This document shows positions 1-6,501 of a stretch of 10,892 nt of DNA, in pieces. This stretch comes from an uncultured Collinsella sp. (GTDB lineage: Bacteria; Actinomycetota; Coriobacteriia; Coriobacteriales; Coriobacteriaceae): assembly GCA_900544205.1 (NCBI GenBank), contig UQUG01000065.1, forward strand, positions 1-10,892, read 5' to 3'. The position numbers were made by a program, and so were the translations under genes. A model generated the notes under the pieces. It saw only the letters and a list, made by a program, of their open reading frames with translations. It was not told where the DNA came from and ran no database searches. How positions within the stretch are numbered: the stretch's first letter is position 1; each line of letters starts with the position of its first letter.

Positions 1-495
1 AAGGACATGCTCGACATCCGCAAGCGCTTCGAGCCGCGCGCCGAGGAGCTCGCCAGGAAGTACGCGCTGGCCGACTACACCATGTTCATCGGCTCGGGCG
101 CGCTGTGGGGCGAGACCATCCTGTACTCCATGTGCCTGCTCGAGGAGATGCAGTGGAAGCGCATCCGCCACATCACCTCGCACGACTTCTTCCACGGCAC
201 GCTCGAGCTGCTCGAGCCCGGCGTCCCGGTGTTCCTGTTCATGGGAGAGGACGAGTGCCGCGCCCTCGACGAGCGCGTCCGCGCCTTCCTCACCAGCGGC
301 GTGACCGGCGACGAGGACTACGTCATCATCGACACCGCCGAGTACGCGATCCCGGGCCTGGACGACGACTTCCGCGTCATCGTGTCCCCCTGGATCCTGT
401 CGGTGCTCACCACCGACCGCCTCTCGCGCAACTACGAGCTGGTCACCAAGCACAACCTCAAGTACCGCCGCTACTACCACCAGTTCGACTACTAA
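1..495 (+). CDS. SIS-domain sugar-phosphate protein (FrlB/AgaS-like), 5' partial
   Basis: This is the C-terminal part of a SIS-domain protein of the kind that isomerises or deglycates amino-sugar phosphates in the cytoplasm. The frame is open to the left edge (codons AAG GAC precede the ATG at 7). No proper ribosome site precedes that ATG, so the true start is probably outside the window. Counting from the ATG at 7, the SIS-like features are a glycine/serine phosphate-binding stretch (YTMFIGSGALWGE, residues 24-36) and a helix LLEEMQW followed by SHDFFHGTLE (58-67). That arrangement matches the second half of FrlB-like deglycases and GlmS-type isomerase domains. The tail is rich in Tyr and Arg. 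Codon use is strongly biased to C-ending codons, which suggests high expression. The substrate cannot be fixed from this fragment. Fructoselysine-6-phosphate deglycase is a reasonable guess, not a firm call. Confidence 0.72.
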   Translation, partial: KDMLDIRKRFEPRAEELARKYALADYTMFIGSGALWGETILYSMCLLEEMQWKRIRHITSHDFFHGTLELLEPGVPVFLFMGEDECRALDERVRAFLTSGVTGDEDYVIIDTAEYAIPGLDDDFRVIVSPWILSVLTTDRLSRNYELVTKHNLKYRRYYHQFDY

Positions 496-546
496 GAGCT
501 GGTCACGGGTCCGATATCTTGGCTGGTTGATATCTCGACCCTGCAC

Positions 547-579
547 AAGGGCGTCCGCAATTGCGCGGGCGCCCTTTTT
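547..579 (+). terminator. Rho-independent terminator after the SIS gene
   Basis: Left arm GGGCGTCCGC (549-558) pairs with GCGGGCGCCC (565-574) as a 10-bp stem with one U-G wobble and a 6-nt loop. AA at 547-548 can pair into the following TTTTT (575-579). The GC-rich stem plus U-tract, 52 nt after the stop codon of the SIS gene, is a textbook intrinsic terminator. It separates that gene from the his operon. Confidence 0.9.
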
Positions 580-654
580 GCGTTGTGACAAGAGACTGCT
601 GCTAACCGCTTGCCCTATGTTTCCAAATGAATACGGCGTGAGCGGCTGCGATGG

Positions 655-690
655 ATTTTCCCCGCAAACACTCTAGTATGCTAAAGTACC
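655..690 (+). promoter_or_regulatory. Possible promoter of the his operon
   Basis: An AT-rich patch in otherwise GC-rich DNA contains -10-like hexamers TAGTAT (675-680) and TATGCT (678-683). A poor -35 candidate (TTTTCC, 656-661) lies 16 nt before TATGCT. The position, after the upstream terminator and just before the leader hairpin, fits a promoter for hisZG. The hexamer matches are weak, so this call rests mainly on location and base composition. Confidence 0.3.
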
Positions 691-722
691 CAGAAGACCG
701 GCGGAGCTATGCCGGTCTTCTG
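691..722 (+). promoter_or_regulatory. Leader hairpin upstream of hisZG
   Basis: CAGAAGACCGGC (691-702) and GCCGGTCTTCTG (711-722) form a perfect 12-bp stem with an 8-nt loop (GGAGCTAT). The stem is followed by a pyrimidine-rich run TTCTATAT (723-730). It ends 35 nt before the hisZG start codon. It could be a weak terminator acting as an attenuator, or a 5'-end structure that stabilises the his mRNA. The U-tract is imperfect, and no run of His codons or T-box consensus is visible nearby. Confidence 0.6.
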
Positions 723-757
723 TTCTATATGAAACACAGCATGAGGAGGCTCACCAG

Positions 758-2473
758 ATGACGGCCACACCGTGGGGATTCCGGGACATATTGCCCGAGG
801 AGGCTCAGGCGCGCGAGGAGATTGCGCTGACGGTGAAGGGCTGCTTTAGGGAGCATCATTACCTGCCGGTCGAGACGCCGCTGCTCGAGGACAAGGGCTC
901 TCTCGAGGAGGGTGGCCGCATTGCGGACACCCCGTTTAAGCTCTTTGATGATGACGGCCGCCTGCTGGTGGTCCGTCCCGACAACACGCTGCCGATCGTG
1001 CGCTTGGTTTCGACCCGCATGCGCGCGGCCGATCTGCCGCTGCGCCTTCGCTACGAGGCGCCGGTGGTTCGCGAGTGCCAGCGCAATGCCGGCGGCTCGC
1101 GTCAGTTTACGCAGTTGGGTTTTGAGCTTATCGGTGTGGGCGATACCGCGGGCGATGTCGAGATCGTCTCGCTGGTGGCGGAGGCCATGCGCAAGCTGGC
1201 GCTGCCCGATGCGCGCATTATTGCGGGCAGCGTTCGTCCGTTTAAGGAACTGCTCGCGGCCTGTGAGGATCGCGAACTGGCTGCCGAGGCATTGCGTTGC
1301 GTACACGCCAACGACTTTGTGGGCCTCGATGCCCGTGTGGCGGCAAGCGCCGAGCCCGAGGCCGTCAAGGCTGCCATCAGCGAGCTGCCGCGCTTGCACG
1401 GCGGCGCTGAGGTACTCGACCGCGTCGACGCGCTTCTGGCGGCGGTGGGCATTGTCGCGCCGCTCACGCGCGAGCTGCGTGCCCTGGTCGAGGGCCTGGC
1501 TCCCGAGGACGCCCAGGTGCTGTCCTTCGACTTCTCCATCATGAACTCGTTTGATTACTACACGGGTCTGGTCTTTAAGGCCTATGCCGGCGGCCTGCCC
1601 GATCCGGTGGGTTCGGGCGGACGCTACGACTCCATCTTTACCGGTGCATTTGGCGACGGCATCGAGGTGCCGGCGGCGGGCTTCGCCTTTTCGCTCGAGC
1701 GTCTAGAGGCCGCGCACACCTCGGCCGAGGACGCTGCTTCCGATGGCGATCACGCCGCGGGCCGTGGCGCCGAGGGTCCGCTGCGCATTGCCGTGCCCAA
1801 GGGCTCGCTTAAGGCCGACACACTCGACGTGCTCGAGGCCGCGGGCTTGGATGTCTCGGAGCTGCGCGATCCCGGTCGTCACCTCATCGTGCGCGGCCGC
1901 GACACACAGGCCGGCGAGGGCACGGTCGGCGATATCGAGTTTGTCATCGTGCGCCCCAGCGATGCGCCCGCCTTTGTGGGCTGCGGTGGTGCCGATTGCG
2001 GCATCTGCGGTTGGGACTCGCTCATCGAGGCAGACCTCAACCTGCTGCAGCTGGTCGACCTGGGCTATGGCCTGTGCACCTTTATCGAGGCGGAGCCCGC
2101 ATGGCGCGCCGGTCAGGCCGAGCGCAACTATACTCGCCGCGGGTCGCTTCGCGTGGCCACCAAGTATCCGCGCATCGCGGGTGCATGGTATGCCGAGCGC
2201 GGCGTGAACGCCGACATCGTTTCGCTGCACGGCAACATCGAGTTGGGCCCCATCGTCGGCATGACTGATCGCATCGTGGATATTACTGCCACGGGCGCCA
2301 CGCTGCGCGACAACGACCTGGTCATCACCGGTCGCATTATGGACTGTACGGCCCGCTTCTTCGTCAACCCGGGTGCTGCGCGCCTGGATCCGCGCGTGCG
2401 TAATCTGGCAGATCGCTTGGCAGCGGCCGTGAAGGACAAGCATTTTGAGCCCGTTGCGGGCTCGACACAATAG
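758..2473 (+). CDS. hisG: HisZ-HisG fusion: ATP phosphoribosyltransferase, regulatory and catalytic parts
   Basis: This 571-residue protein catalyses the first committed step of histidine synthesis, ATP plus PRPP to phosphoribosyl-ATP. Residues 1 to about 318 are HisZ, a histidyl-tRNA-synthetase paralogue. It shows class II motif-2-like LRYEAPVVRECQRN (97-110), QFTQLGFELIG (116-126) and FDYYTGLVF (265-273), and has no anticodon-binding domain. An acidic, Ala/Gly-rich linker (about 319-341) leads into a short-form HisG. That part has the N-terminal IAVPKGSL (344-351), the pocket GADCGICGWD (411-420), GNIELGPIVGMTDRIVDI (492-509) and the PRPP loop TATGATLRDN (510-519). It ends without the ACT-like regulatory domain of long-form HisG, as expected for HisZ-dependent enzymes. 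The start at 758 has GAGGAGG at 743-749. HisZ and HisG are usually separate subunits, and no in-frame ATG lies in the linker. This is the first gene of the his operon. Confidence 0.95.
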   Translation: MTATPWGFRDILPEEAQAREEIALTVKGCFREHHYLPVETPLLEDKGSLEEGGRIADTPFKLFDDDGRLLVVRPDNTLPIVRLVSTRMRAADLPLRLRYEAPVVRECQRNAGGSRQFTQLGFELIGVGDTAGDVEIVSLVAEAMRKLALPDARIIAGSVRPFKELLAACEDRELAAEALRCVHANDFVGLDARVAASAEPEAVKAAISELPRLHGGAEVLDRVDALLAAVGIVAPLTRELRALVEGLAPEDAQVLSFDFSIMNSFDYYTGLVFKAYAGGLPDPVGSGGRYDSIFTGAFGDGIEVPAAGFAFSLERLEAAHTSAEDAASDGDHAAGRGAEGPLRIAVPKGSLKADTLDVLEAAGLDVSELRDPGRHLIVRGRDTQAGEGTVGDIEFVIVRPSDAPAFVGCGGADCGICGWDSLIEADLNLLQLVDLGYGLCTFIEAEPAWRAGQAERNYTRRGSLRVATKYPRIAGAWYAERGVNADIVSLHGNIELGPIVGMTDRIVDITATGATLRDNDLVITGRIMDCTARFFVNPGAARLDPRVRNLADRLAAAVKDKHFEPVAGSTQ

Positions 2474-2502
2474 CGCGAGCACGCACGGGCGTCCCAACGT
2501 CT

Positions 2503-2545
2503 GGGCTGCGGGCCGATTGGCGCCGCCGCCCGGCCTCTCGTTTTT
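2503..2545 (+). other. Weak hairpin with T-run between hisZG and hisD
   Basis: The 105-nt gap between hisZG and hisD holds an imperfect stem: GGGCTGCGG (2503-2511) with CCGCCGCCC (2523-2531), one mismatch and an 11-nt loop. TTTTT (2541-2545) lies 9 nt further on. The T-run is too far from the stem for an efficient terminator. At most it would give partial termination or an RNA-processing site. Confidence 0.3.
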
Positions 2546-2578
2546 CGAACTCAACCTCGACCGATAGGGGATTCCGAT

Positions 2579-4015
2579 ATGAAGACCATCAAGCTTGCTC
2601 CCGGTGAGCGCCTCGTTACCAACCAGCTCAACCGCAAGGGTGTGCTGCCGCAAAGCATCGTCGACGCCGCCCGCGATATCGTGGCTAACGTGCGCGCCAA
2701 CGGCGATGCCGCGGTGCGCGATTACTGTCAGCGTTTTGACGGTGTCGAGCTGCAGAGCTTCCGTCTGCCGCAAGAGCAGGTCGATGCCGCGCTCGAAGGC
2801 CTCGATCCGGCCTTTGTCGCCGCGCTCGAGAAGGCCGCGCGCCAGATTCGTGAGTTCCACCAGCGCGAGGTCGAGCAGAGCTGGTTTACCACGCGCCCGG
2901 ACGGCACGATGCTCGGCGTTAAAGTGACCCCGCTCGCGGCGGCCGGCATCTACGTGCCGGGCGGTCGCGCACAGTATCCCTCCACGGTGCTTATGAATGC
3001 CATTCCCGCCAAGGTCGCCGGCGTCAAACGCGTGGTCATGGTGACCCCGCCGCAAAAGGACGGCCTGATCAGCCCCTACACGCTCGCCGCGGCAAAGCTC
3101 GGCGGCGTGGACGAAATTTATATGGTGGGCGGCGCCCAGGCCGTGGCCGCGCTGGCATACGGTACCGAGACCATTCCGCGCGTCGACAAAATCACCGGCC
3201 CGGGTAACGCCTTTGTTGCGGCGGCCAAGCAGATTGTCTCGGGCGATGTGGGAATCGACATGGTCGCCGGCCCGTCCGAGGTCTGCGTGCTGGCCGATGC
3301 CACGGCCAAGCCCATGGTGGTCGCGGCAGACCTGATGGCTCAGGCCGAGCACGATCCGCTGGCAGCCTGCTATTTGGTGACCTGCGACGAGCAGTTTGCG
3401 CGCGAGGTCGAGGCGGGTATCGATATTCTGGTGGCGCAGTCCCCGCGTGCCGAGATCACGCGTGCCTCGCTCGATAACGAGGGCACCATCGTGGTGGCCG
3501 CCGATATGGCTGCCGCCGTCGAGGCGGTGAACACCGTGGCGCCCGAGCACCTTGAGCTGCACTGTAAGGATGCGATGGGCCTGCTCGGCGGCATTCGCAA
3601 CGCCGGCGCCATCTTTGTGGGCGCGTGGAGCTCCGAGCCGCTCGGCGATTACGTTGCCGGCCCCAACCACACGCTGCCGACCGGCGGCACGGCCATGTTC
3701 TCCAACCCGCTTTCGGTCGAAGAGTTCGTTAAGCGCTCGAGTGTCATTTGTTATACACCCGAGGGCCTGCTCTCGGACGCTCCCGCGACGCAGCGCCTGG
3801 CCGAGGCCGAGGGCCTGTGGGCGCACGCGCTTTCCGCCGCTTTGCGTCGCCGCGTGTTGGAGCAGGGCGAGGATGCCGTGAGCGCTGCGTCGCTGGCTGC
3901 GGCCGACCTGACCAAGGTCGCCTGGCCGGGTGATACGACCGCGACGGTCGCCGAGGGCGTGGACCTGGCGGCTGCAGGCTCGGATGGCGCTGGCGCGACC
4001 GGCGAGGAGGCTTAA
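2579..4015 (+). CDS. hisD: Histidinol dehydrogenase
   Basis: HisD catalyses the last two steps, oxidising L-histidinol to L-histidinal and then to L-histidine with two NAD+ and a bound zinc. The 478-residue sequence has family hallmarks: AGIYVPGGRAQYPS (122-135), KITGPGNAFVAAAK (204-217) and DMVAGPSE (227-234). Expected zinc ligands are Q255 and H258 (in DLMAQAEHDP), D357 (in GDYVAGPNHTLP) and H416 (in EGLWAHALS). The catalytic pair E323-H324 lies in APEHLEL. The ATG at 2579 follows AGGGGA about 9 nt upstream. The chain runs roughly 45 residues past the usual end of the family as an Ala/Gly/Asp-rich tail (about 431-478) with no recognisable motif. The stop lies 1 nt before the hisC start, which suggests translational coupling. 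Confidence 0.96.
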   Translation: MKTIKLAPGERLVTNQLNRKGVLPQSIVDAARDIVANVRANGDAAVRDYCQRFDGVELQSFRLPQEQVDAALEGLDPAFVAALEKAARQIREFHQREVEQSWFTTRPDGTMLGVKVTPLAAAGIYVPGGRAQYPSTVLMNAIPAKVAGVKRVVMVTPPQKDGLISPYTLAAAKLGGVDEIYMVGGAQAVAALAYGTETIPRVDKITGPGNAFVAAAKQIVSGDVGIDMVAGPSEVCVLADATAKPMVVAADLMAQAEHDPLAACYLVTCDEQFAREVEAGIDILVAQSPRAEITRASLDNEGTIVVAADMAAAVEAVNTVAPEHLELHCKDAMGLLGGIRNAGAIFVGAWSSEPLGDYVAGPNHTLPTGGTAMFSNPLSVEEFVKRSSVICYTPEGLLSDAPATQRLAEAEGLWAHALSAALRRRVLEQGEDAVSAASLAAADLTKVAWPGDTTATVAEGVDLAAAGSDGAGATGEEA

Positions 4016-4016
4016 C

Positions 4017-5132
4017 ATGGCCGAACTCACGCCGCGCATGAAGGAGCTCGTCCAGCCCTACTTGGCCGGTATTGAGCCCTACGATCCCAACTTTACGCCC
4101 ACGCGCATCAATCTTTCGGCCAACGAGAACACCTATCCCGTGCCCGCTGGCGTGCGCGAGGCGATCGACGCGGCCTTGGCTGCCACACCGCTCAACCGCT
4201 ATCCCGATCCCATGTCCAACGAGCTGCGCGACGAGCTTGCCACTTGGCATGGCGTGACGCGCGAGAACATCTGCGTGGGCAACGGCGGAGACGAGCTGCT
4301 CTATAACTACCTGCTGGCGTTTGGCGGCGCGGGGCGGACCCTGCTCAACTGCCCACCGTGCTTTAGCGAGTATGCGTTCTTTGCGTCGCTGTGCCAGACC
4401 GAGGTGCGCGACGTGTGGCGCGACCCGGCGACCTTTGAGCTCGACCAGGCAGCCGTGCTTGCCGCGGCGCCGGAGTGCAGCCTGGCCATCGTGACTTCGC
4501 CCAACAACCCCACGGGCGACGTGGTACCGCTCGACTTTGTCGCGGCCCTGTGCGATGCGTGCCCCGGCATGGTCATGGTCGACGAGGCCTACGTTGAGTT
4601 TGCGGACGATTCGTTTGGCGCGGCTACCACGGCGCAGGGGCTTATCGCCGAGCATCCCAACCTGGTGATTCTGCATACGCTGTCCAAGGCGTTTGGCGCC
4701 GCCGGCACGCGTCTGGGCTATGTGATCGCGGCGCCCGAGGTCATCGATGCGTTTGCGGCGATTCGCCAGATCTACTCGGTTAACGTGCTGAGCCAGGCCG
4801 CCGCGCTTGCCTGCGTACGTGTTCGCGATGCGTACGCACCCGTGGTGGCACAGGTTGCATCCGAGCGGGAGCGCGAACTGTGTGCCCTGCACGCAATGGC
4901 TGCCGAGGGTCTGCCCGTGGAGGCGTGGCCGAGCGCGGCGAACTTTGTGCTCGTGCGCACGCCGCATGCCACGCACGTGCGCGAGCGTCTGCGCGACGAG
5001 TATTCGATTTTGGTGCGCGACTTTAGCTACGCGCCGGGGCTCGCGGACTGCCTACGCATTACCGTGGGTACCCCGCAGGAAAACGACGAGGTGCTGGCTG
5101 CGTTTGCCGCGCTGGTGAAGGAGGAGATGTAG
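4017..5132 (+). CDS. hisC: Histidinol-phosphate aminotransferase
   Basis: HisC is a PLP-dependent class I/II aminotransferase that converts imidazole-acetol phosphate and glutamate to L-histidinol phosphate and 2-oxoglutarate. The 371-residue protein shows LSANENTYPVP (33-43), RYPDP (61-65), the cofactor motif SPNNPTG (161-167), VDEAYVEF (188-195, with D189 and Y192 contacting PLP), Schiff-base K224 in TLSKAFG, R232 in TRLGY and substrate-carboxylate R347 in CLRITVG. An in-frame ATG at 3930 would overlap hisD heavily. The ATG at 4017 is preferred because GAGGAGG (4004-4010) sits 6 nt before it and the family N-terminus begins there. The stop codon directly abuts the hisB start. Confidence 0.96.
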   Translation: MAELTPRMKELVQPYLAGIEPYDPNFTPTRINLSANENTYPVPAGVREAIDAALAATPLNRYPDPMSNELRDELATWHGVTRENICVGNGGDELLYNYLLAFGGAGRTLLNCPPCFSEYAFFASLCQTEVRDVWRDPATFELDQAAVLAAAPECSLAIVTSPNNPTGDVVPLDFVAALCDACPGMVMVDEAYVEFADDSFGAATTAQGLIAEHPNLVILHTLSKAFGAAGTRLGYVIAAPEVIDAFAAIRQIYSVNVLSQAAALACVRVRDAYAPVVAQVASERERELCALHAMAAEGLPVEAWPSAANFVLVRTPHATHVRERLRDEYSILVRDFSYAPGLADCLRITVGTPQENDEVLAAFAALVKEEM

Positions 5133-5720
5133 ATGGACCGCTATGCCGAGGTGACCCGCAAGACGGGCGAGACCGACATTGTCGTAAAGCTCGACCTGGA
5201 CGGAAGCGGCGTGTGCGATATCTCGACCGGCGTGCCGTTTTTCGACCACATGCTCAACGCTTTTGGCCGCCATGGTCTGTTCGATCTGACGGTGCACGCG
5301 GTGGGCGACGTGGAGGTCGATGCGCACCACACCGTCGAGGACGCGGGTATTGTGCTGGGCGAGGCGTTTTGCCGGGCGCTGGGCGACAAGGCGGGCATTA
5401 CGCGCTTTGCCGACGCGGCGATCGCCATGGACGAGACACTTGTGATGGCTGCTGTTGATATTTCGGGCCGCGGGCAGGCCTACTGCGAGCTGCCCGTGCC
5501 GACCGAGCGCGTGGGCAGCTTTGATACCGAGCTGGCCGTAGAGTTCTTCTATGCCTTCGCGCGCGATGCCAAACTCACGCTGCACGTGCGCGAGCTGGCA
5601 GGCGGCAATTCGCACCACATTATCGAGGCCGCCTTTAAGGCTGTGGGCCGCACGATGCGCCACGCCTGTGAGCTCGATCCCCGCGTGCAAGGCATCCCCA
5701 GCACCAAGGGCTCGCTGTAA
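5133..5720 (+). CDS. hisB: Imidazoleglycerol-phosphate dehydratase (monofunctional)
   Basis: HisB removes water from imidazole-glycerol phosphate to give imidazole-acetol phosphate at a dimanganese centre. The 195-residue length is that of the stand-alone dehydratase, without the N-terminal HAD phosphatase domain found in enterobacterial HisB. Histidinol-phosphate phosphatase must therefore be a separate protein (see the PHP protein at 8913-9824). Diagnostic motifs are GVPFFDHML (33-41), VDAHHTVED (62-70, metal ligands), NSHHIIEAAFKA (159-170, second metal-binding half) and the C-terminal GIPSTKGSL (187-195). The ATG immediately follows the hisC stop, with AAGGAGGAG at 5119-5127 as ribosome site inside the end of hisC, so the two are probably coupled. 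Confidence 0.97.
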   Translation: MDRYAEVTRKTGETDIVVKLDLDGSGVCDISTGVPFFDHMLNAFGRHGLFDLTVHAVGDVEVDAHHTVEDAGIVLGEAFCRALGDKAGITRFADAAIAMDETLVMAAVDISGRGQAYCELPVPTERVGSFDTELAVEFFYAFARDAKLTLHVRELAGGNSHHIIEAAFKAVGRTMRHACELDPRVQGIPSTKGSL

Positions 5721-5723
5721 CCG

Positions 5724-5775
5724 CCACAAAGGCAAAAACCACCACGAAGGTGCCTGTCCCCTTTGTGGTGGTTTT
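5724..5775 (+). repeat. REP-like palindrome between hisB and hisH
   Basis: AAAACCACCACGAAGG (5735-5750) pairs with CCTTTGTGGTGGTTTT (5760-5775) to give a 16-bp stem with one G-U wobble and a 9-nt loop (TGCCTGTCC). A second left copy, CCACAAAGG (5724-5732), is a perfect complement of 5760-5768, so two alternative foldings compete for the same right arm. The GTCCCC core at 5756-5761 resembles REP elements linked to IS200-like REP-associated transposases, from memory of such sequences. The element fills most of the 79-nt gap inside the operon and could alter mRNA stability or cause partial termination. Confidence 0.7.
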
Positions 5776-5799
5776 GGATGATGGAAAAAGGAGGGTCGC

Positions 5800-6501
5800 G
5801 TGGGCGAACCGAAGATCGTGGTGGTCGACTACCACAAGGGCAACTTGTCGAGCGTCGTGCGCGGGCTTGCGCGCGCCGGTGCCGCCGCCTGCACGTCGGA
5901 CGATCCGGGGCAGATCCGCAACGCCGACGGTCTGGTCATCCCGGGCGTGGGCGCGTTCTACGACGCGATTGCCTTTATGCGCGAGAGCGGCGAGGCGGAC
6001 GCGGTGCTCGACTCCGTTGCCGCCGGAACTCCGCTGCTCGGCATCTGCCTGGGCCTCCAGCTATTTTTTGAGCGCGGCGACGAGGGCGTGCCGGCGGACG
6101 AGGGCGCAGTTGCCGACGGCAACACCCCCGAGCAGGCCGGTGGCCCCTGGGTCGATGGCCTGGGCATTATGCGCGGCTCGTGCACGCGCCTGGAGTCGAG
6201 CCGACTGAAGGTGCCGCACGTGGGTTGGGACCAGGTGCACATGACGCCCGCCGGTGCGGCCGATCCGCTGCTCGCCGGTTTTGCCGAGGGTGCCAACATG
6301 TACTTCACCCACAGCTACGCGGTGGCAGACGACGCTGATGCCGCCAATGTGCTGGCGCGCACGCACTACACGCGGAGCTTTCCGTGCATCGTGCGCCACG
6401 GCAATGTGTGGGGCTGCCAGTTCCATCCCGAGAAATCCTCTGCGCTGGGCCAGCGCATTCTTAAGAACTTCGTGAGCATCGTCGAGGGGGCCGGCCGATG
6501 A
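5800..6501 (+). CDS. hisH: Imidazole glycerol phosphate synthase, glutaminase subunit
   Basis: HisH is the class I glutamine amidotransferase half of IGP synthase. It hydrolyses glutamine and passes ammonia to HisF. The protein begins with KIVVVDYHKGNLSSV (5-19). It carries PGVGAF (48-53), the nucleophile C83 in LLGICLGLQLFF, and H209 and E211 in CQFHPEKSS, completing the Cys-His-Glu triad. The start is GTG at 5800, with AAAAAGGAGGG (5785-5795) about 4 nt upstream. Length is 233 residues, somewhat more than the usual 200-215. The surplus lies around residues 92-118, after the ERG that follows the nucleophile helix (an Asp/Glu/Gly/Pro-rich insert). It overlaps hisA by 4 nt (ATGA). Confidence 0.96.
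   Translation: MGEPKIVVVDYHKGNLSSVVRGLARAGAAACTSDDPGQIRNADGLVIPGVGAFYDAIAFMRESGEADAVLDSVAAGTPLLGICLGLQLFFERGDEGVPADEGAVADGNTPEQAGGPWVDGLGIMRGSCTRLESSRLKVPHVGWDQVHMTPAGAADPLLAGFAEGANMYFTHSYAVADDADAANVLARTHYTRSFPCIVRHGNVWGCQFHPEKSSALGQRILKNFVSIVEGAGR

Noticed and set aside
592..757. T-box or classical his leader-peptide attenuator
   Set aside because: There is no T-box consensus and no run of histidine codons. Only one CAC occurs in the only small frame near the hairpin.
3930..4016. Upstream in-frame ATG as hisC start
   Set aside because: It would overlap hisD by 86 nt and add non-conserved residues. The ATG at 4017 has an ideal GAGGAGG site.
1703..4039. 778-codon open frame on the minus strand across hisZG and hisD
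   Set aside because: It is antisense to two genes with intact catalytic motifs, has no recognisable domain, and its openness follows from the GC-rich codon pattern of the opposite strand.
3744..4976. 410-codon minus-strand open frame across hisD and hisC
   Set aside because: It is a shadow of hisC. The sequence is Arg/His-rich without family motifs, and no ribosome site was considered convincing.
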